The translations under genes were made by a program, and so were the position numbers. DNA of 64,000 bases from assembly GCA_039026555.1 (NCBI GenBank), contig JBCCMB010000001.1, forward strand, positions 1-64,000. Direction: 5' to 3'. Shown in pieces: positions 44,505 to 54,042 of the stretch. This DNA is from JBCCMB01 sp039026555 (GTDB taxonomy: Bacteria > Pseudomonadota > Alphaproteobacteria > Caulobacterales > Hyphomonadaceae). A model generated the notes under the pieces. That model saw only the letters and a list, made by a program, of their open reading frames with translations, ran no database searches and was not told where the DNA came from. Position 1 is the stretch's first letter. The number at the start of each line of letters is the position of its first letter.

Positions 44505-46406
44505 CTATTTGATAGCAGCCTGCCACAACTGATCCGCAACTTCCGCCGCCGATTGTGGGCGAAGGTCAGGCTGAAAGCTCGTAAGTTGGAACACAAGACG
44601 TCGAATTTCGGTTGCACCGAACCAGCTGTTGTTTGAAAGCACGCGCCACCGCAACCGCGCCAGGTCTCTAAAACCGGGCAATGTGGCGTTGGGCGCAGCT
44701 CTACCTGTTAGGGCGTACCCAAGCATTGAACCCGCATAGAAGAGATCTGTGGACTCGGACCCGTTTCCGCGCCGCGTTTCAGGTGCGATGAAAGCTTGTT
44801 CAAAGGCGTGCGGATCGCCAAGATCACTGTCGGCGGCGGAAGCGATCGATATCACGGACGGTTTTTTGAGGCCGATCTGCCCAGCGCGGAGTTCGATAGG
44901 CGACTGGCCGGCGCCATGTCGCCTGGCGAGCTCGTCGAACAGAGCCGCATAGGCCACGTAAACATCCTTAACGTCGGTATTTTTCTCACGAGGTTTAAAC
45001 GCGAAGATAAGCGGTTCGAAACTGTCCGCTAAACCTTTTTTTTCAATCGCCTCTTGAGGAGACAGTCGATGTTCTGCCTGACCCAAGGCGTCGATGATGC
45101 GTTTTGCTTGGGGATCGTCCATCGTGACGCCTAGCGCGGCTGCGGCGCGGTCGACGCGGTTAGCCTGATCGTGCGCCGCGCCGAGCGCCAGGGCGCCTTT
45201 ATGGCCGTCGGGGTCGAGTTCAAACGCGGCAAGATAAGCTTCGACCGCATAGAGCCGAGCATCCAGCTCGTGCGGCCGTTCGTTGTAGTTAGACAGGTAC
45301 TTCGCCGCTAAACGTACAAGCGCGTCGCCTGCGAGAAGCGCATCATCTACGGATTTGGAAGACGCCGCCAAATGTGCGTTCACGAGAAGGTCGGCCGCGT
45401 TGCGCCGATAACCAGTGTTGTCTTTGGCGTCAATATTCGCGCGTAGAGCATACTCGCCGGCATCTTTCAGCGCGTCAGCTTGTGCTTTTCCGGCTGCCGC
45501 CAGCCCAGCGAGACCGAGGTCGCGGCGGATGATGAACGAACGATAGCGGTCGCTGACGTCCGGATTGCCGCCCGACGCCATGCGAAGGATGTCCATTGCC
45601 TCTTGCAGTCGGCGTTCGCCTTCGTCAATGCGGCCAGCCCTGAAGTGGGCGCTGCCGCTAGAGGCGAGCGCGCGCGCCCTTTTCTTTGCAGATACCTTTG
45701 TGACACGCTCAAATGCGTCGACGACGCCGTCAAATCCGCTGGCTGCGGTGTCGTACCGACGGAGATCGTGGTCTTGCATCGCACGCTCATACTCGATATC
45801 CGCTTTGAGCAGCGCGTTGTTTCTAACCGCCCGAAGCGCCTCGTCCAGATAGGCGCGCGCCAACCCAGAGGCGCCGATCCAGCCGTGCAGTCGGCCGAGC
45901 TCTTTGGCGGCCATGCCGCGCGTAAGGTCATCACCCTTGCCCGAGTTACGGGCATCCAGGAGCAATTTCTCGGCGCGACTAAAACTTCGATCTTCAGTCA
46001 ACTTAGCGCCCAAGTGCAGCGCCGCACGCGCCTGCGCCAACTCAACAAATTCCGACTGTTCTCTTTCTTTCAAATCGTCCAAAATATTTTGCAGACCGGC
46101 CCGGTCGGGTTCTCTTTCGATTTTCGCGAGCGTCTGCCCCCTAGGGTCTTCGTTCTGCGTAAGCCAATCGAGGAGTATATCCACCTGGATGGGCCGCTCG
46201 GCGTCCTCGCGTATTTCGGGGCCGTCGATCGAGGTTCTCCAGCCGAGATGCTTTAACCCAAGGACAGCGAAATAGAGGTCAGCCGCCGGTGAATCGGGCG
46301 CGAGGGATTGAGCCTTCGTAATCAGAGCAGCGTAATCGCCGTTCATCAGCGGTGTTGCAAATTGGCTCTTCGAACGATTTGCAATGAAGTCTGCGGCTTC
46401 CGTCAT
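44505..46406 (-). CDS. TPR-like protein with degenerate kinase C-lobe (pseudokinase-like)
   Basis: 633 residues. Residues about 60-440 are helical repeats of TPR type (AKELGRLHGWIGASGLARAYLD; GSAHFRAGRIDEGERRLQEA). The C-terminal ~150 residues follow a protein-kinase C-lobe: LARRHGAGQSPIELRAGQIGL in place of the HRD...N loop, DSDLGDP in place of DFG, FIAPE for the APE motif, STDLFYAGSMLGYALTGRAAP for helix F, and FQPDLRPQSAAEVADQLW for the RPxA end. The catalytic Asp and Asn are gone. No N-lobe is seen. Starts inside the stop of the protease gene (ATGA). Confidence 0.72.
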   Translation of the reverse strand: MTEAADFIANRSKSQFATPLMNGDYAALITKAQSLAPDSPAADLYFAVLGLKHLGWRTSIDGPEIREDAERPIQVDILLDWLTQNEDPRGQTLAKIEREPDRAGLQNILDDLKEREQSEFVELAQARAALHLGAKLTEDRSFSRAEKLLLDARNSGKGDDLTRGMAAKELGRLHGWIGASGLARAYLDEALRAVRNNALLKADIEYERAMQDHDLRRYDTAASGFDGVVDAFERVTKVSAKKRARALASSGSAHFRAGRIDEGERRLQEAMDILRMASGGNPDVSDRYRSFIIRRDLGLAGLAAAGKAQADALKDAGEYALRANIDAKDNTGYRRNAADLLVNAHLAASSKSVDDALLAGDALVRLAAKYLSNYNERPHELDARLYAVEAYLAAFELDPDGHKGALALGAAHDQANRVDRAAAALGVTMDDPQAKRIIDALGQAEHRLSPQEAIEKKGLADSFEPLIFAFKPREKNTDVKDVYVAYAALFDELARRHGAGQSPIELRAGQIGLKKPSVISIASAADSDLGDPHAFEQAFIAPETRRGNGSESTDLFYAGSMLGYALTGRAAPNATLPGFRDLARLRWRVLSNNSWFGATEIRRLVFQLTSFQPDLRPQSAAEVADQLWQAAIK

Positions 46407-48403
46407 AGGGTTTGGTCGAGATCAGAACAGGCGAACACGCGATATTCGAGCTCGACGTCTGGCGCGCCTTCGGCGGCCAGGTGGGCGTTTCCACTTTCCG
46501 TCAGCGTCGTGCTCAGGAATCCCTTACTAACCGTCGCCATAAACTGACTTTTTCGTCTTTCCACGCCGTTCAGCGCCACGCCGAACGAGAAGTGACCTGC
46601 GGCGTCGCCGCGGTGCTCCATGAGAATGGAAATGGGTTGGTCGACTGGCAGATTTATAGGCGCTTGCGCATAGCCGTCGCCGTCTAGCCGGAGACGGGCG
46701 TCGATAATGGGCGGTCGAGCTACGGCACCGTTGCATACATCGAGGCGCCATTGGTGCACTGCAAATTCGGCCGGATCGTCGCCGGTGTAGTCTACGAACA
46801 GATCACCCCAACGCGCCAACCGATCTGCGCGCGTCTCTGGGTCCTGACGGAGTTCGTCAATGACGTCGGCGCGGATTGCGTATGTAAAGCCCAAAGGTAA
46901 GCGTAGGTTATCCGCATCGCCAACGCGGCACGCGCTCGCGGTTAGATAGCCGTTTCGTGGCGCGCACAGCGTGTCGCCGCCGCTGACCATGCCCACGACG
47001 CGACCTTCGCGGTTGAGAAGAGGGCTACCGCTGGACCCGCCTGTCGCCGACAGATCCATTGTCAACATGTGGCGGCGCGCGGGCAGCGCGCCGCCGACGC
47101 CAAATTCGTTCGAGACCTTGGCGACGACGCCGCGCACATAAACAGCTGTGGGCGCTTGTGGTTGGGGCGAGGCGGGCCCGAGATTCTCAAATGGAAAGCC
47201 GACATAGCCCAATTCATCGCCGCCGGTGACGGCATAGAGGTCCTCCCGCGCGGCGATCTGGAGTCCCTGGCCGAGGCGCACATTGTCTGTCTCCTCAACC
47301 GCCGAGAGAAGAGCGACGTCGTATGCGTTGTAAACGGCGCCGAGCTGGCCCTTTTCCTTCTCCGACAATCCAGATTCCCAGGTTTTCAGCGCGCGATAGT
47401 CTGGATGAACAAGAGGGGGCGAGCCCATGTCGCCGCCGCTCACGCGTATCGGTATCGAGATTGGCCGCTCATCGTCGACGCGGCGGGCGCAGGCGATCTC
47501 GCCTGGTCTGGCCAACTGACCTTCGACATGGGCGTTTGTGACAAGCCGGATGCCGTCGCCGGTGTTTAGCGCCCAACCCGTTCCGACGCGTGTGAGAGAC
47601 TCGCTTTCGCAAGCTTTTTCGTCGGCCTCTTGCACTGTGCCGAGTAGCCAAACCTGCGCGGCCGCCATATCCAGGTTTGCCGGCTCCACATAGTTTGGCA
47701 GAGCCGCGATGCCGAGCTGTAAAGCCTGAAGGCGTTCTTGAATGTCTCGCTGGCCTTCGAGTATTTTGCCGTCATTTTCCAGCACCTGATCGATGGCCGC
47801 GTCGGCCTCGTAGAAAAATGAGATTATAATCCAATAGAGCGGCGCGATCGATATAGCCAAGGCGACGATGCCCGCGACCGCAGCCCCCCAATTGTCCCGT
47901 CGCCGGACTTTGTTCTGAGCCAATCGGCGCGCCGATTGGCGAGGTGATTCGGATAGGCTGCGCCTTCGGCGGCTGATATGTAGGCGCGCCGCAGACAATC
48001 GCGCTTCCGTGTTATCGTCTTCGCCTGGTTGGGCTAGTTTCGCGCCGAGATCGAGCCAGATTTCGTTCTCCTCGTCCTCCAATAGAGGTCGACGCTTCGT
48101 TATTTCGTCCGCCTTTTCCGCGCTTGGCCGCCACAAGAAGGCAGGTTGGTCTTCTCGTGGTTCGAACGCTGCTCCGTCTTGATCAAAGACCAGAGAGCCA
48201 TGCTCCAATCCAACCGCCTCGGCGTGCAGGAAGAGCGGCTCCGAACCGTCAGAGTGCGGCGCGGCGCGCATAGGGATTGCGCGGCCGATTCGGATCTCTT
48301 TCGCTTCGCCGGCATCTATCTTGATCCGCCGAGCATCGTCGACGCCGCCGTCGACTGTGACAATGAAACCGCCATCGGCGCGCTTTGTGCTCGCTTTGAA
48401 CAG
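46403..48403 (-). CDS. membrane-anchored trypsin-like serine protease with FHA-like N-terminus
   Basis: About 666 residues if it starts at CTG 48403; the first ATG (48271) would cut off 44 in-frame residues that look coding (GGFIVTVDGGVDDARR, KEIRIGRAIP). GGAGG (48410-48414) stands six bases before this CTG and nothing similar serves the ATG. Residues 1-~90 resemble an FHA domain (IRIGR, later GLEHGSLVF). One membrane segment near 172-196. Trypsin fold: His in LVTNAHVEG, Asp in NAYDVALLS, Ser in ATGGSSGSPLLN. C-terminal beta domain. It could be the proteolytic switch of the conflict system. Confidence 0.82.
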   Translation of the reverse strand: MFKASTKRADGGFIVTVDGGVDDARRIKIDAGEAKEIRIGRAIPMRAAPHSDGSEPLFLHAEAVGLEHGSLVFDQDGAAFEPREDQPAFLWRPSAEKADEITKRRPLLEDEENEIWLDLGAKLAQPGEDDNTEARLSAARLHISRRRRSLSESPRQSARRLAQNKVRRRDNWGAAVAGIVALAISIAPLYWIIISFFYEADAAIDQVLENDGKILEGQRDIQERLQALQLGIAALPNYVEPANLDMAAAQVWLLGTVQEADEKACESESLTRVGTGWALNTGDGIRLVTNAHVEGQLARPGEIACARRVDDERPISIPIRVSGGDMGSPPLVHPDYRALKTWESGLSEKEKGQLGAVYNAYDVALLSAVEETDNVRLGQGLQIAAREDLYAVTGGDELGYVGFPFENLGPASPQPQAPTAVYVRGVVAKVSNEFGVGGALPARRHMLTMDLSATGGSSGSPLLNREGRVVGMVSGGDTLCAPRNGYLTASACRVGDADNLRLPLGFTYAIRADVIDELRQDPETRADRLARWGDLFVDYTGDDPAEFAVHQWRLDVCNGAVARPPIIDARLRLDGDGYAQAPINLPVDQPISILMEHRGDAAGHFSFGVALNGVERRKSQFMATVSKGFLSTTLTESGNAHLAAEGAPDVELEYRVFACSDLDQTL

Positions 48404-48405
48404 CG

Positions 48406-49800
48406 TTAGCCTCCAAGTCGCGATAGCAGATCGCGGTCGATTATACCGTCTGTCGGCAGGCCTCTATTCTCCTGCCATCTCAAGACGGCGGCGAACGTCT
48501 TCAATCCCAAAACGCCCGCTTCGCGCCCGGCGGGATCATGCAGGGTGGAAAGTTTTGACTGAATGGTTGCGATATCTTCGCCAGACGACCCGAAGCGCCA
48601 ACGACGCGCATCGGCGATATTCCATCCTTGGGCGTGCAGCCGCGCTTCGCGGCCCGTGAGGAGCATATAGAAAAAACGTCGGCCTTTATTGAAGCCGCAC
48701 GTGAGTCCCAATTGATCTTGGAACGGGACGATGCTGTCTCTGTAGGGTATCTTGCATACGCCGCCCTCATCTGTCGTCATACAGCCGCCGCCATGTATCA
48801 CATTGCACCCCGCCGACCCGTGACGAATGCCGTCTCTGGAGGGCCAGGCTGGGTGAATATTGTCGTTGACGAGTTCGAAATCCCTGTCCCAATCGGTCAA
48901 GCGATATCCAAGCCCATCTTTTGCGCGCAGCACGGGACCATACCAGTTTGCGTCCTGCCGCAATAGGTTTGGGGATGCAGCGTGACGCCCGCAATGCATA
49001 ACGTGAAGACCTAGACCAAGCTGGTTCGTGCGCCAATCCAAGATCGCACGGTTTACAACATCGGGATTTGCGCGATCCTCTGATCTTACGGTGGGGTCGG
49101 AAAGTTGCAGCAGACCTTTCAAGAAAAGCCCAATCCGGTATATCTGCATGTTCATTAGATTTGGTGTGGTTGAGGCCGAAAAAGCGCTAACTGTATGCGC
49201 TTTGCGGTCCCACACGCCGATGACGCAGTTAAGCTCCTGGTGATCAATCGCCGCTTCGATGAGGTCGATGCGCTCGGACGGCTGGCCGGCGGCTGATCGG
49301 TTTTGGGCGATCCGGCATCCGCGCAATCCGAAAACGACCTTATCGGCGTTGATCCGCAGTCCGGGAGCGGTCCCTAGGAAGGTTGCATCATACGCGTTCG
49401 AGGCCGCCATCGCCTCCAACGTAGCAGATGTCAGAGGAAAGACGCTTGCTTCTGCGCCCTCTCCGACATGACGCAGATCCGGCGACTGGGCGTCTTCCAC
49501 GCGCGCTGCGGAGATCTGTCTGTTTTTCATCGCCGGAACGACCCGCTTATCGCGAAGCTCCTTGCGCAGAGTTTTATCCGTTTCGAAATCCTCGAACGTA
49601 AAATTGCCGACCGCCGAGGCTTGGGGTTCATTAACGAGCGCGTCCAATTGCGCATCGATCGCGTCGTCGTCATAGACGAAATCATCGGCGTCGTAATCGG
49701 GTAGCAGTCCTGCCGTAACGTCCTGGGCGCGCGCGCTCAAACTCCCGAGCGCCGCCGCGCTAAGGCCTAGACTAAGCGCTCTTCGTCGATTGATTATCAT
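48406..49800 (-). CDS. exported protein with C-terminal peptidoglycan-binding domain
   Basis: 464 residues from ATG 49800 (AGGGGAGCTC upstream). The N-terminus NRRRALSLGLSAAALGSLSARA looks like a Tat/Sec signal. The middle is not recognised; it contains RHGSAGCNVIHGG, a His-Gly...Gly-Cys arrangement like the active site of YkuD L,D-transpeptidases. C-terminal PG_binding_1-like module (SSGEDIATIQSKLSTL, LKTFAAVLRWQENRGLP). First gene of the minus-strand trio with the protease and the TPR protein; spacing of two bases. Confidence 0.65.
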   Translation of the reverse strand: MIINRRRALSLGLSAAALGSLSARAQDVTAGLLPDYDADDFVYDDDAIDAQLDALVNEPQASAVGNFTFEDFETDKTLRKELRDKRVVPAMKNRQISAARVEDAQSPDLRHVGEGAEASVFPLTSATLEAMAASNAYDATFLGTAPGLRINADKVVFGLRGCRIAQNRSAAGQPSERIDLIEAAIDHQELNCVIGVWDRKAHTVSAFSASTTPNLMNMQIYRIGLFLKGLLQLSDPTVRSEDRANPDVVNRAILDWRTNQLGLGLHVMHCGRHAASPNLLRQDANWYGPVLRAKDGLGYRLTDWDRDFELVNDNIHPAWPSRDGIRHGSAGCNVIHGGGCMTTDEGGVCKIPYRDSIVPFQDQLGLTCGFNKGRRFFYMLLTGREARLHAQGWNIADARRWRFGSSGEDIATIQSKLSTLHDPAGREAGVLGLKTFAAVLRWQENRGLPTDGIIDRDLLSRLGG

Positions 49801-49969
49801 GAGCTCCCCTCCCAACCTGCTGCTAAACGTTAACGGACGGTCCCGCATTGCTCAAGCTTTCAGCTGCGACCCGTTCGGTCGCGGGCGGACAGCCTTGTTC
49901 GCCCTGGCGCATCCGCTAGGGTTCTGTATTGTCGCGTGAAGTGTTCAGCGTGTTGGGGACGAACGAAGC

Positions 49970-51334
49970 GTGGGATGGCTTCTTAGAGCTTTGGTCTGGT
50001 CTGTGGCGCTTGTTTGCTGCGCAGGGTTGGTCGGATGGTTTCTCATCGCCGGGCATAAACATGTTGCGGGTCTAGACGGGCCGGGGCGGCAATTAGAGAC
50101 CGCGGTGATCTCCGCTGATGGTAGATACGTCGCTATTTTGCTCAATGATGGGGCGGCGGATGTTCAAACGATTGAGGGGGAGACGCTCGGGCTTATTCGC
50201 GGGCACGACGCGCCGTTGGCGGCGGCGCATTTTTCGCCCGACGGCGAGATACTGATCACGATTGACGACGCGGGCAGTGTCCGCCGAACGCGGCTGGAGG
50301 GGCTCTTTTTTCGAGAAAGGGGGCATGGCGCCGATATGTCGGCGGCGGTCGAGCAGGCGGTTTGGGGCGATGCGTTGGCCGCACCGGCGGCGCTATTATG
50401 GGAGACAAGCGCGATCCATGCGCCCTGGAAGGCGTCGTCGCAGATTATGGATGCAGACACGCGCGCGCCTGTTTTGCCAAAGGGCGCAGTCCCGCCGCCG
50501 AGGAGCATGTTTCGAGATTGCGCAGATTGCCCGGAAATGCTGGTTGTTCCGCCGGGCGCATTCCTTATGGGCTCTCCTGAAGATGAAGAGGGGCGTGATC
50601 CCGATGAGGGCCCGCAGCGAGACGTGCGGATCGATTATCCTTTCGCCGCGGCGCGGTTTGAGACGACGCTCGCGGAGTTTCAACGCTTCATGAAAGAGAC
50701 TGGCCATGCGCCGGCGGGCGGGTGCGTCGCCGATTCCAACGGCGATGGGTTGTTGTCCGATGAGCCTGAGGCTAATTGGTCAAACACGGGGTTTGAACAA
50801 AGCGACGCCCAGCCCGCAGCCTGCGTTTCGTGGAACGACGCGCAGGCCTATGTGCATTGGCTGTCGCGCAAAACGGGCGAGACGTATCGTCTGCTTTCGG
50901 AAGCGGAATGGGAGTATGCGGCTCGGGCTGGGACGACGAGCGCCTATTTCTGGGGCTCAAGCGCAGATGCCGGCTGCGCTTATATGAACGGAGCGGACGC
51001 GACGGCGAAGCGCTCCTATCCTGGCTGGACGACCGTGAGTTGCGATGACGGCTATTTGAATACGTCGCCCGTAGGCTCGTTCAACGCGAATGCATTTGGT
51101 CTTTACGACATGACGGGCAATGTTTCGGAGTGGACTGAGGATTGCTGGAATGAGAGCTATTCCGGTGCGCCGATAAATGGCTCGGCGTGGATAAGCGGCG
51201 AGTGCTCGCGTCGTGTTCTCCGCGGTGGTTCCTGGAGCGGCTATCCGCGGAGCCTTCGCTCGGCGCTCCGCGGCTGGAACTCCACCTCGGACCGGTACGA
51301 CCATGTCGGTTTCCGTGTGGCCAGGACGCTTTAA
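49970..51334 (+). CDS. membrane-anchored FGE-like protein (DGR target 3)
   Basis: 454 residues, GTG start. N-terminal membrane segment (LLRALVWSVALVCCAGLVGW), two short WD-like blades (TAVISADGRYVAILLNDGAA; AAAHFSPDGEILITIDDAGS), a linker, and an FGE-like domain from about 190 (CPEMLVVPPGAFLMGSPEDE) to the end, with VR3. Divergent from the exported protein gene across 169 bases and the first of four plus-strand conflict genes. No effector domain of its own, so it may be a receptor for the membrane protease or for the TIR protein next door. Confidence 0.88.
   Translation: MGWLLRALVWSVALVCCAGLVGWFLIAGHKHVAGLDGPGRQLETAVISADGRYVAILLNDGAADVQTIEGETLGLIRGHDAPLAAAHFSPDGEILITIDDAGSVRRTRLEGLFFRERGHGADMSAAVEQAVWGDALAAPAALLWETSAIHAPWKASSQIMDADTRAPVLPKGAVPPPRSMFRDCADCPEMLVVPPGAFLMGSPEDEEGRDPDEGPQRDVRIDYPFAAARFETTLAEFQRFMKETGHAPAGGCVADSNGDGLLSDEPEANWSNTGFEQSDAQPAACVSWNDAQAYVHWLSRKTGETYRLLSEAEWEYAARAGTTSAYFWGSSADAGCAYMNGADATAKRSYPGWTTVSCDDGYLNTSPVGSFNANAFGLYDMTGNVSEWTEDCWNESYSGAPINGSAWISGECSRRVLRGGSWSGYPRSLRSALRGWNSTSDRYDHVGFRVARTL
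51206..51324 (+). repeat. DGR variable repeat VR3
   Basis: 119 nt, gap-free against the template. 18 core differences, all at template adenines, the largest number of the four. Confidence 0.95.
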
Positions 51335-51353
51335 CCCCCTTTTTCCTTTAACA

Positions 51354-51398
51354 GCGGGCGAGAGCCCGCGTCTTGTACCGGCGAAGCCGGTTCGGTTT
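51354..51398 (+). terminator. tandem hairpins after target 3 (VR3)
   Basis: GCGGGC-GAGA-GCCCGC (51354-51369), ACCGGC-GAA-GCCGGT (51377-51391), then TCGG and only four T. Same block as after targets 1 and 2, but on the plus strand, which shows that it moves with the VR and is not a local repeat. Confidence 0.65.
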
Positions 51399-51595
51399 TC
51401 GATCCTCGGACACACACAGCTGAATGGATCGAAGCGCTTGATCTATTGAAATATTTTGAGATGCGGTTGGGTGTCCCCAGGCGATATCAAACATGGATTA
51501 TCTCATTTTTTAATTTCAAGGCCGCCGGAACGGAGGGCTAGCGTCCAGAGCACGCCGTGTGTAACGTGAAGTTGCGGGGAATGTGGAGCTAGGAC

Positions 51596-52936
51596 GTGTC
51601 TTCGGGGACAAGACAACATCAATTTGTTTTTGTCAGTCATGCGCGGACAGACAAACCCAAAATCAAGGCGATCGTAGACGCCCTTATTTCTGGCGACGAT
51701 CCAATAAAGGTCTGGCTCGATAACCCATCTGTCATGGGCTATTCCCAAGCCGAAATCGAAGCATCTTTTATCGATTTGCACGGCGGCGGTCGCTGGGACG
51801 ACCAAATCAATGATGCGCTGGAAGCCTCCATGTGCGTTTTAGCGTGCGCCTCGCACAGCTTCACTAAGCGCTATCATGACGATACGGACAGCAAGAAGGG
51901 CAGCGTTATCCGCAAAGAGGTCACGGCCGGCGAGACGGGCGATAAGCTGGTCTCGTGTCGTATCGACGATCTTCCGTTCGGGAATCTGCCGGGCGCGCTG
52001 TCGGAGGCGCAGACGGTCGATTTGCATGAGACGCCGGACAAGCTGTCCGCCTTGGTGCGCGATGTCCGCCGAAAGATTAAGACGGTCAATGAGCGCAAGG
52101 AAGCCGGCGGATTGCGCAGCGACGCAAAACTTTATCTCGTCGACCGCACGCCGCAGGAAAACGCGGCGAAGAAAAGTATTGAAGCTGCAAGCGACGGCGG
52201 CGTCCACGCGCTGTTCGTAAAGGCGCCGCAAAATGAATGCCTAGATCTTTTTCAAGAGCGCCTGCGCGAGGAGACCAGTCGGATTAGCAACCATACCAGA
52301 TGCGTTTGGCAGGAATTGCACGTGGAGTGGCCGTCGCTGGCCGCCTCGCGAGATGAGTTTGCAGACGCCTATTTGAGCAATTTGGCGAGCAAACTGGGTG
52401 CGCGCGTGTCCGACTTGACTGCAAACCTCTCCAAGCCTCGCCAGGCGCCGCTGGCGGCTGTTTCCTTCATGAGTATGAGCGAGTGGGGACGGAGCCGGTT
52501 GCAAAAGGATCGGTTGCGCGAGTGGCTGGCCTTATGGCGGCGATTGCAGGAGGATACACGCGAGCTAAAGGCGGTGCCGGTGCTCGCTGTCGAGTTGCCG
52601 GAAGCGGCGCCCAAATGGAAAACCACGCCCAAAGTCAGCGACGGAGGCGTGTCCTCCCTACAGATTTTGAGAGACGTGCGTGCGGTTGAGAAAGAAGCGA
52701 AGCGCTCTGACGATTATGTGCCCCTGCGCCGATTGGACACGCTCCATCCTGTAACGCACCCGGACGCCGTTCGATGGCTGAAACAATGCGGGTACAGCGA
52801 ATCGAGCAAGCAATGGGACGAGTTGCGGTCGGCAATTGACGGCGCCTTCGCGCAGGGCCGCAAGCGGCTGAAGCGCATCGCTATGCTGACATTTAAAAGG
52901 CGTATGGACGCACTCGTTCGTGATGGGACGATATAG
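51596..52936 (+). CDS. TIR-domain protein with STAND-like C-terminal region
   Basis: 446 residues, GTG start with GGAG seven bases upstream. TIR-like domain 1-~165 (FVFVSHARTDKPKIKAIVDA, SVIRKEVTAGETGDKLVSCR). From about 178 comes LVDRTPQENAAKKSIEAA with GVHALFVKAPQNECLDLFQE, which resembles the STAND-like module without Walker motifs (iSTAND) that pairs with MoxR and vWA proteins. Nine bases before the MoxR gene, so one operon. No variable repeat. Confidence 0.78.
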   Translation: MSSGTRQHQFVFVSHARTDKPKIKAIVDALISGDDPIKVWLDNPSVMGYSQAEIEASFIDLHGGGRWDDQINDALEASMCVLACASHSFTKRYHDDTDSKKGSVIRKEVTAGETGDKLVSCRIDDLPFGNLPGALSEAQTVDLHETPDKLSALVRDVRRKIKTVNERKEAGGLRSDAKLYLVDRTPQENAAKKSIEAASDGGVHALFVKAPQNECLDLFQERLREETSRISNHTRCVWQELHVEWPSLAASRDEFADAYLSNLASKLGARVSDLTANLSKPRQAPLAAVSFMSMSEWGRSRLQKDRLREWLALWRRLQEDTRELKAVPVLAVELPEAAPKWKTTPKVSDGGVSSLQILRDVRAVEKEAKRSDDYVPLRRLDTLHPVTHPDAVRWLKQCGYSESSKQWDELRSAIDGAFAQGRKRLKRIAMLTFKRRMDALVRDGTI

Positions 52937-52944
52937 GGGACACA

Positions 52945-54018
52945 ATGATGACCGAACAACGCGCCGCTTATCCCTATTTCAAGCGAGGCATTGCGGGGTA
53001 TGAGCAGGAGCCCGCGCCGCGAGCGGAAGAGGCGCGCCCTTATGATCGCAGAAAAGCGGAAGCGTCCGCCGACTATATCCCCCATGAGGATTTGTCTCAC
53101 GCCGTCAATGTCGCCTTGGCGCTCGGCATGCCGCTCTTGCTCACCGGCGATCCCGGGACCGGCAAGACCCAACTCGCTTACGCCGTAGCGCATGACCTTC
53201 AATGCCCGGTTCACAAATTTGAAACCAAGTCGACGAGCGCCGCGAAGGATTTGTTCTACACCTATGACGCGCTAACCGCGTTCAAGATTAAGGAGGCGGC
53301 CGATCCGCGTCAGTTCATTCGCTACCAAGCGTTGGGCCGCGCCATATTAGAGGCGTTTCCCTCAAACCATCCCGCCGTCGAAAAGCTATTGCCTCCAGCG
53401 GGATCGCCCAACCACACGCATCCAGGGCGACCGCGTCGCGCGGTCGTACTCATCGACGAGATCGACAAAGCGCCGCGGGATTTTCCCAATGACTTGCTCA
53501 ACGAAATAGACCGTCTGCACTTCCGAGTGCCGGAGCTTCAAAATATCGGGTCCCCCGGAGCGGACGCCGCCGAACGAGGTGAAGACGAAAGCGAGCAAGG
53601 CGTGTCGCCGGAATTTCGGCCCATCGTCATCCTAACGTCGAACTCCGAAAAGGGATTGCCCGATCCGTTCCTACGCCGCTGCGTTTACTATGACATTCCC
53701 TTCCCGGAAGGCGATCAGATGGCGAAAATCGTAGCGGCGCGCGTGAAAGGCGTGGACGCCGGCGACCCCATGCTCGCGGATGCGCTGGATCTCTTTTATT
53801 CGCTGCGCCACGACAAAGGGCTGACCAAGCTGGCCAAAGAGCCGTCGACGGCCGAATTGCTGAATTGGCTGCATTTGCTGCTTCATCGCGGCGTTGCTGG
53901 GGGTAAGTCCCTTAAGACCCAGCCGGATCTGGTGAAGCAGACAATCTCCACGCTCGTGAAGAATTCGCGCGATCGGGAAGAGGCGATCGCTTTTGTCGAT
54001 AATTGGAAAGCCGGCTGA
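52945..54018 (+). CDS. MoxR-type AAA+ ATPase
   Basis: 357 residues. Walker A GDPGTGKTQLAYAV, Walker B VVLIDEIDKAPRDFPND, sensor-1 VILTSNSEKGLPDPFLRRC, all intact, with an insertion between them rich in Gly/Asp. MoxR ATPases act as chaperones on vWA proteins; the next gene encodes one. ATG 52945 (or 52948) is preceded by GGGGACA. Confidence 0.93.
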   Translation: MMTEQRAAYPYFKRGIAGYEQEPAPRAEEARPYDRRKAEASADYIPHEDLSHAVNVALALGMPLLLTGDPGTGKTQLAYAVAHDLQCPVHKFETKSTSAAKDLFYTYDALTAFKIKEAADPRQFIRYQALGRAILEAFPSNHPAVEKLLPPAGSPNHTHPGRPRRAVVLIDEIDKAPRDFPNDLLNEIDRLHFRVPELQNIGSPGADAAERGEDESEQGVSPEFRPIVILTSNSEKGLPDPFLRRCVYYDIPFPEGDQMAKIVAARVKGVDAGDPMLADALDLFYSLRHDKGLTKLAKEPSTAELLNWLHLLLHRGVAGGKSLKTQPDLVKQTISTLVKNSRDREEAIAFVDNWKAG

Positions 54019-54042
54019 ACGGGGTAGGGCGGGATTTGCGCC

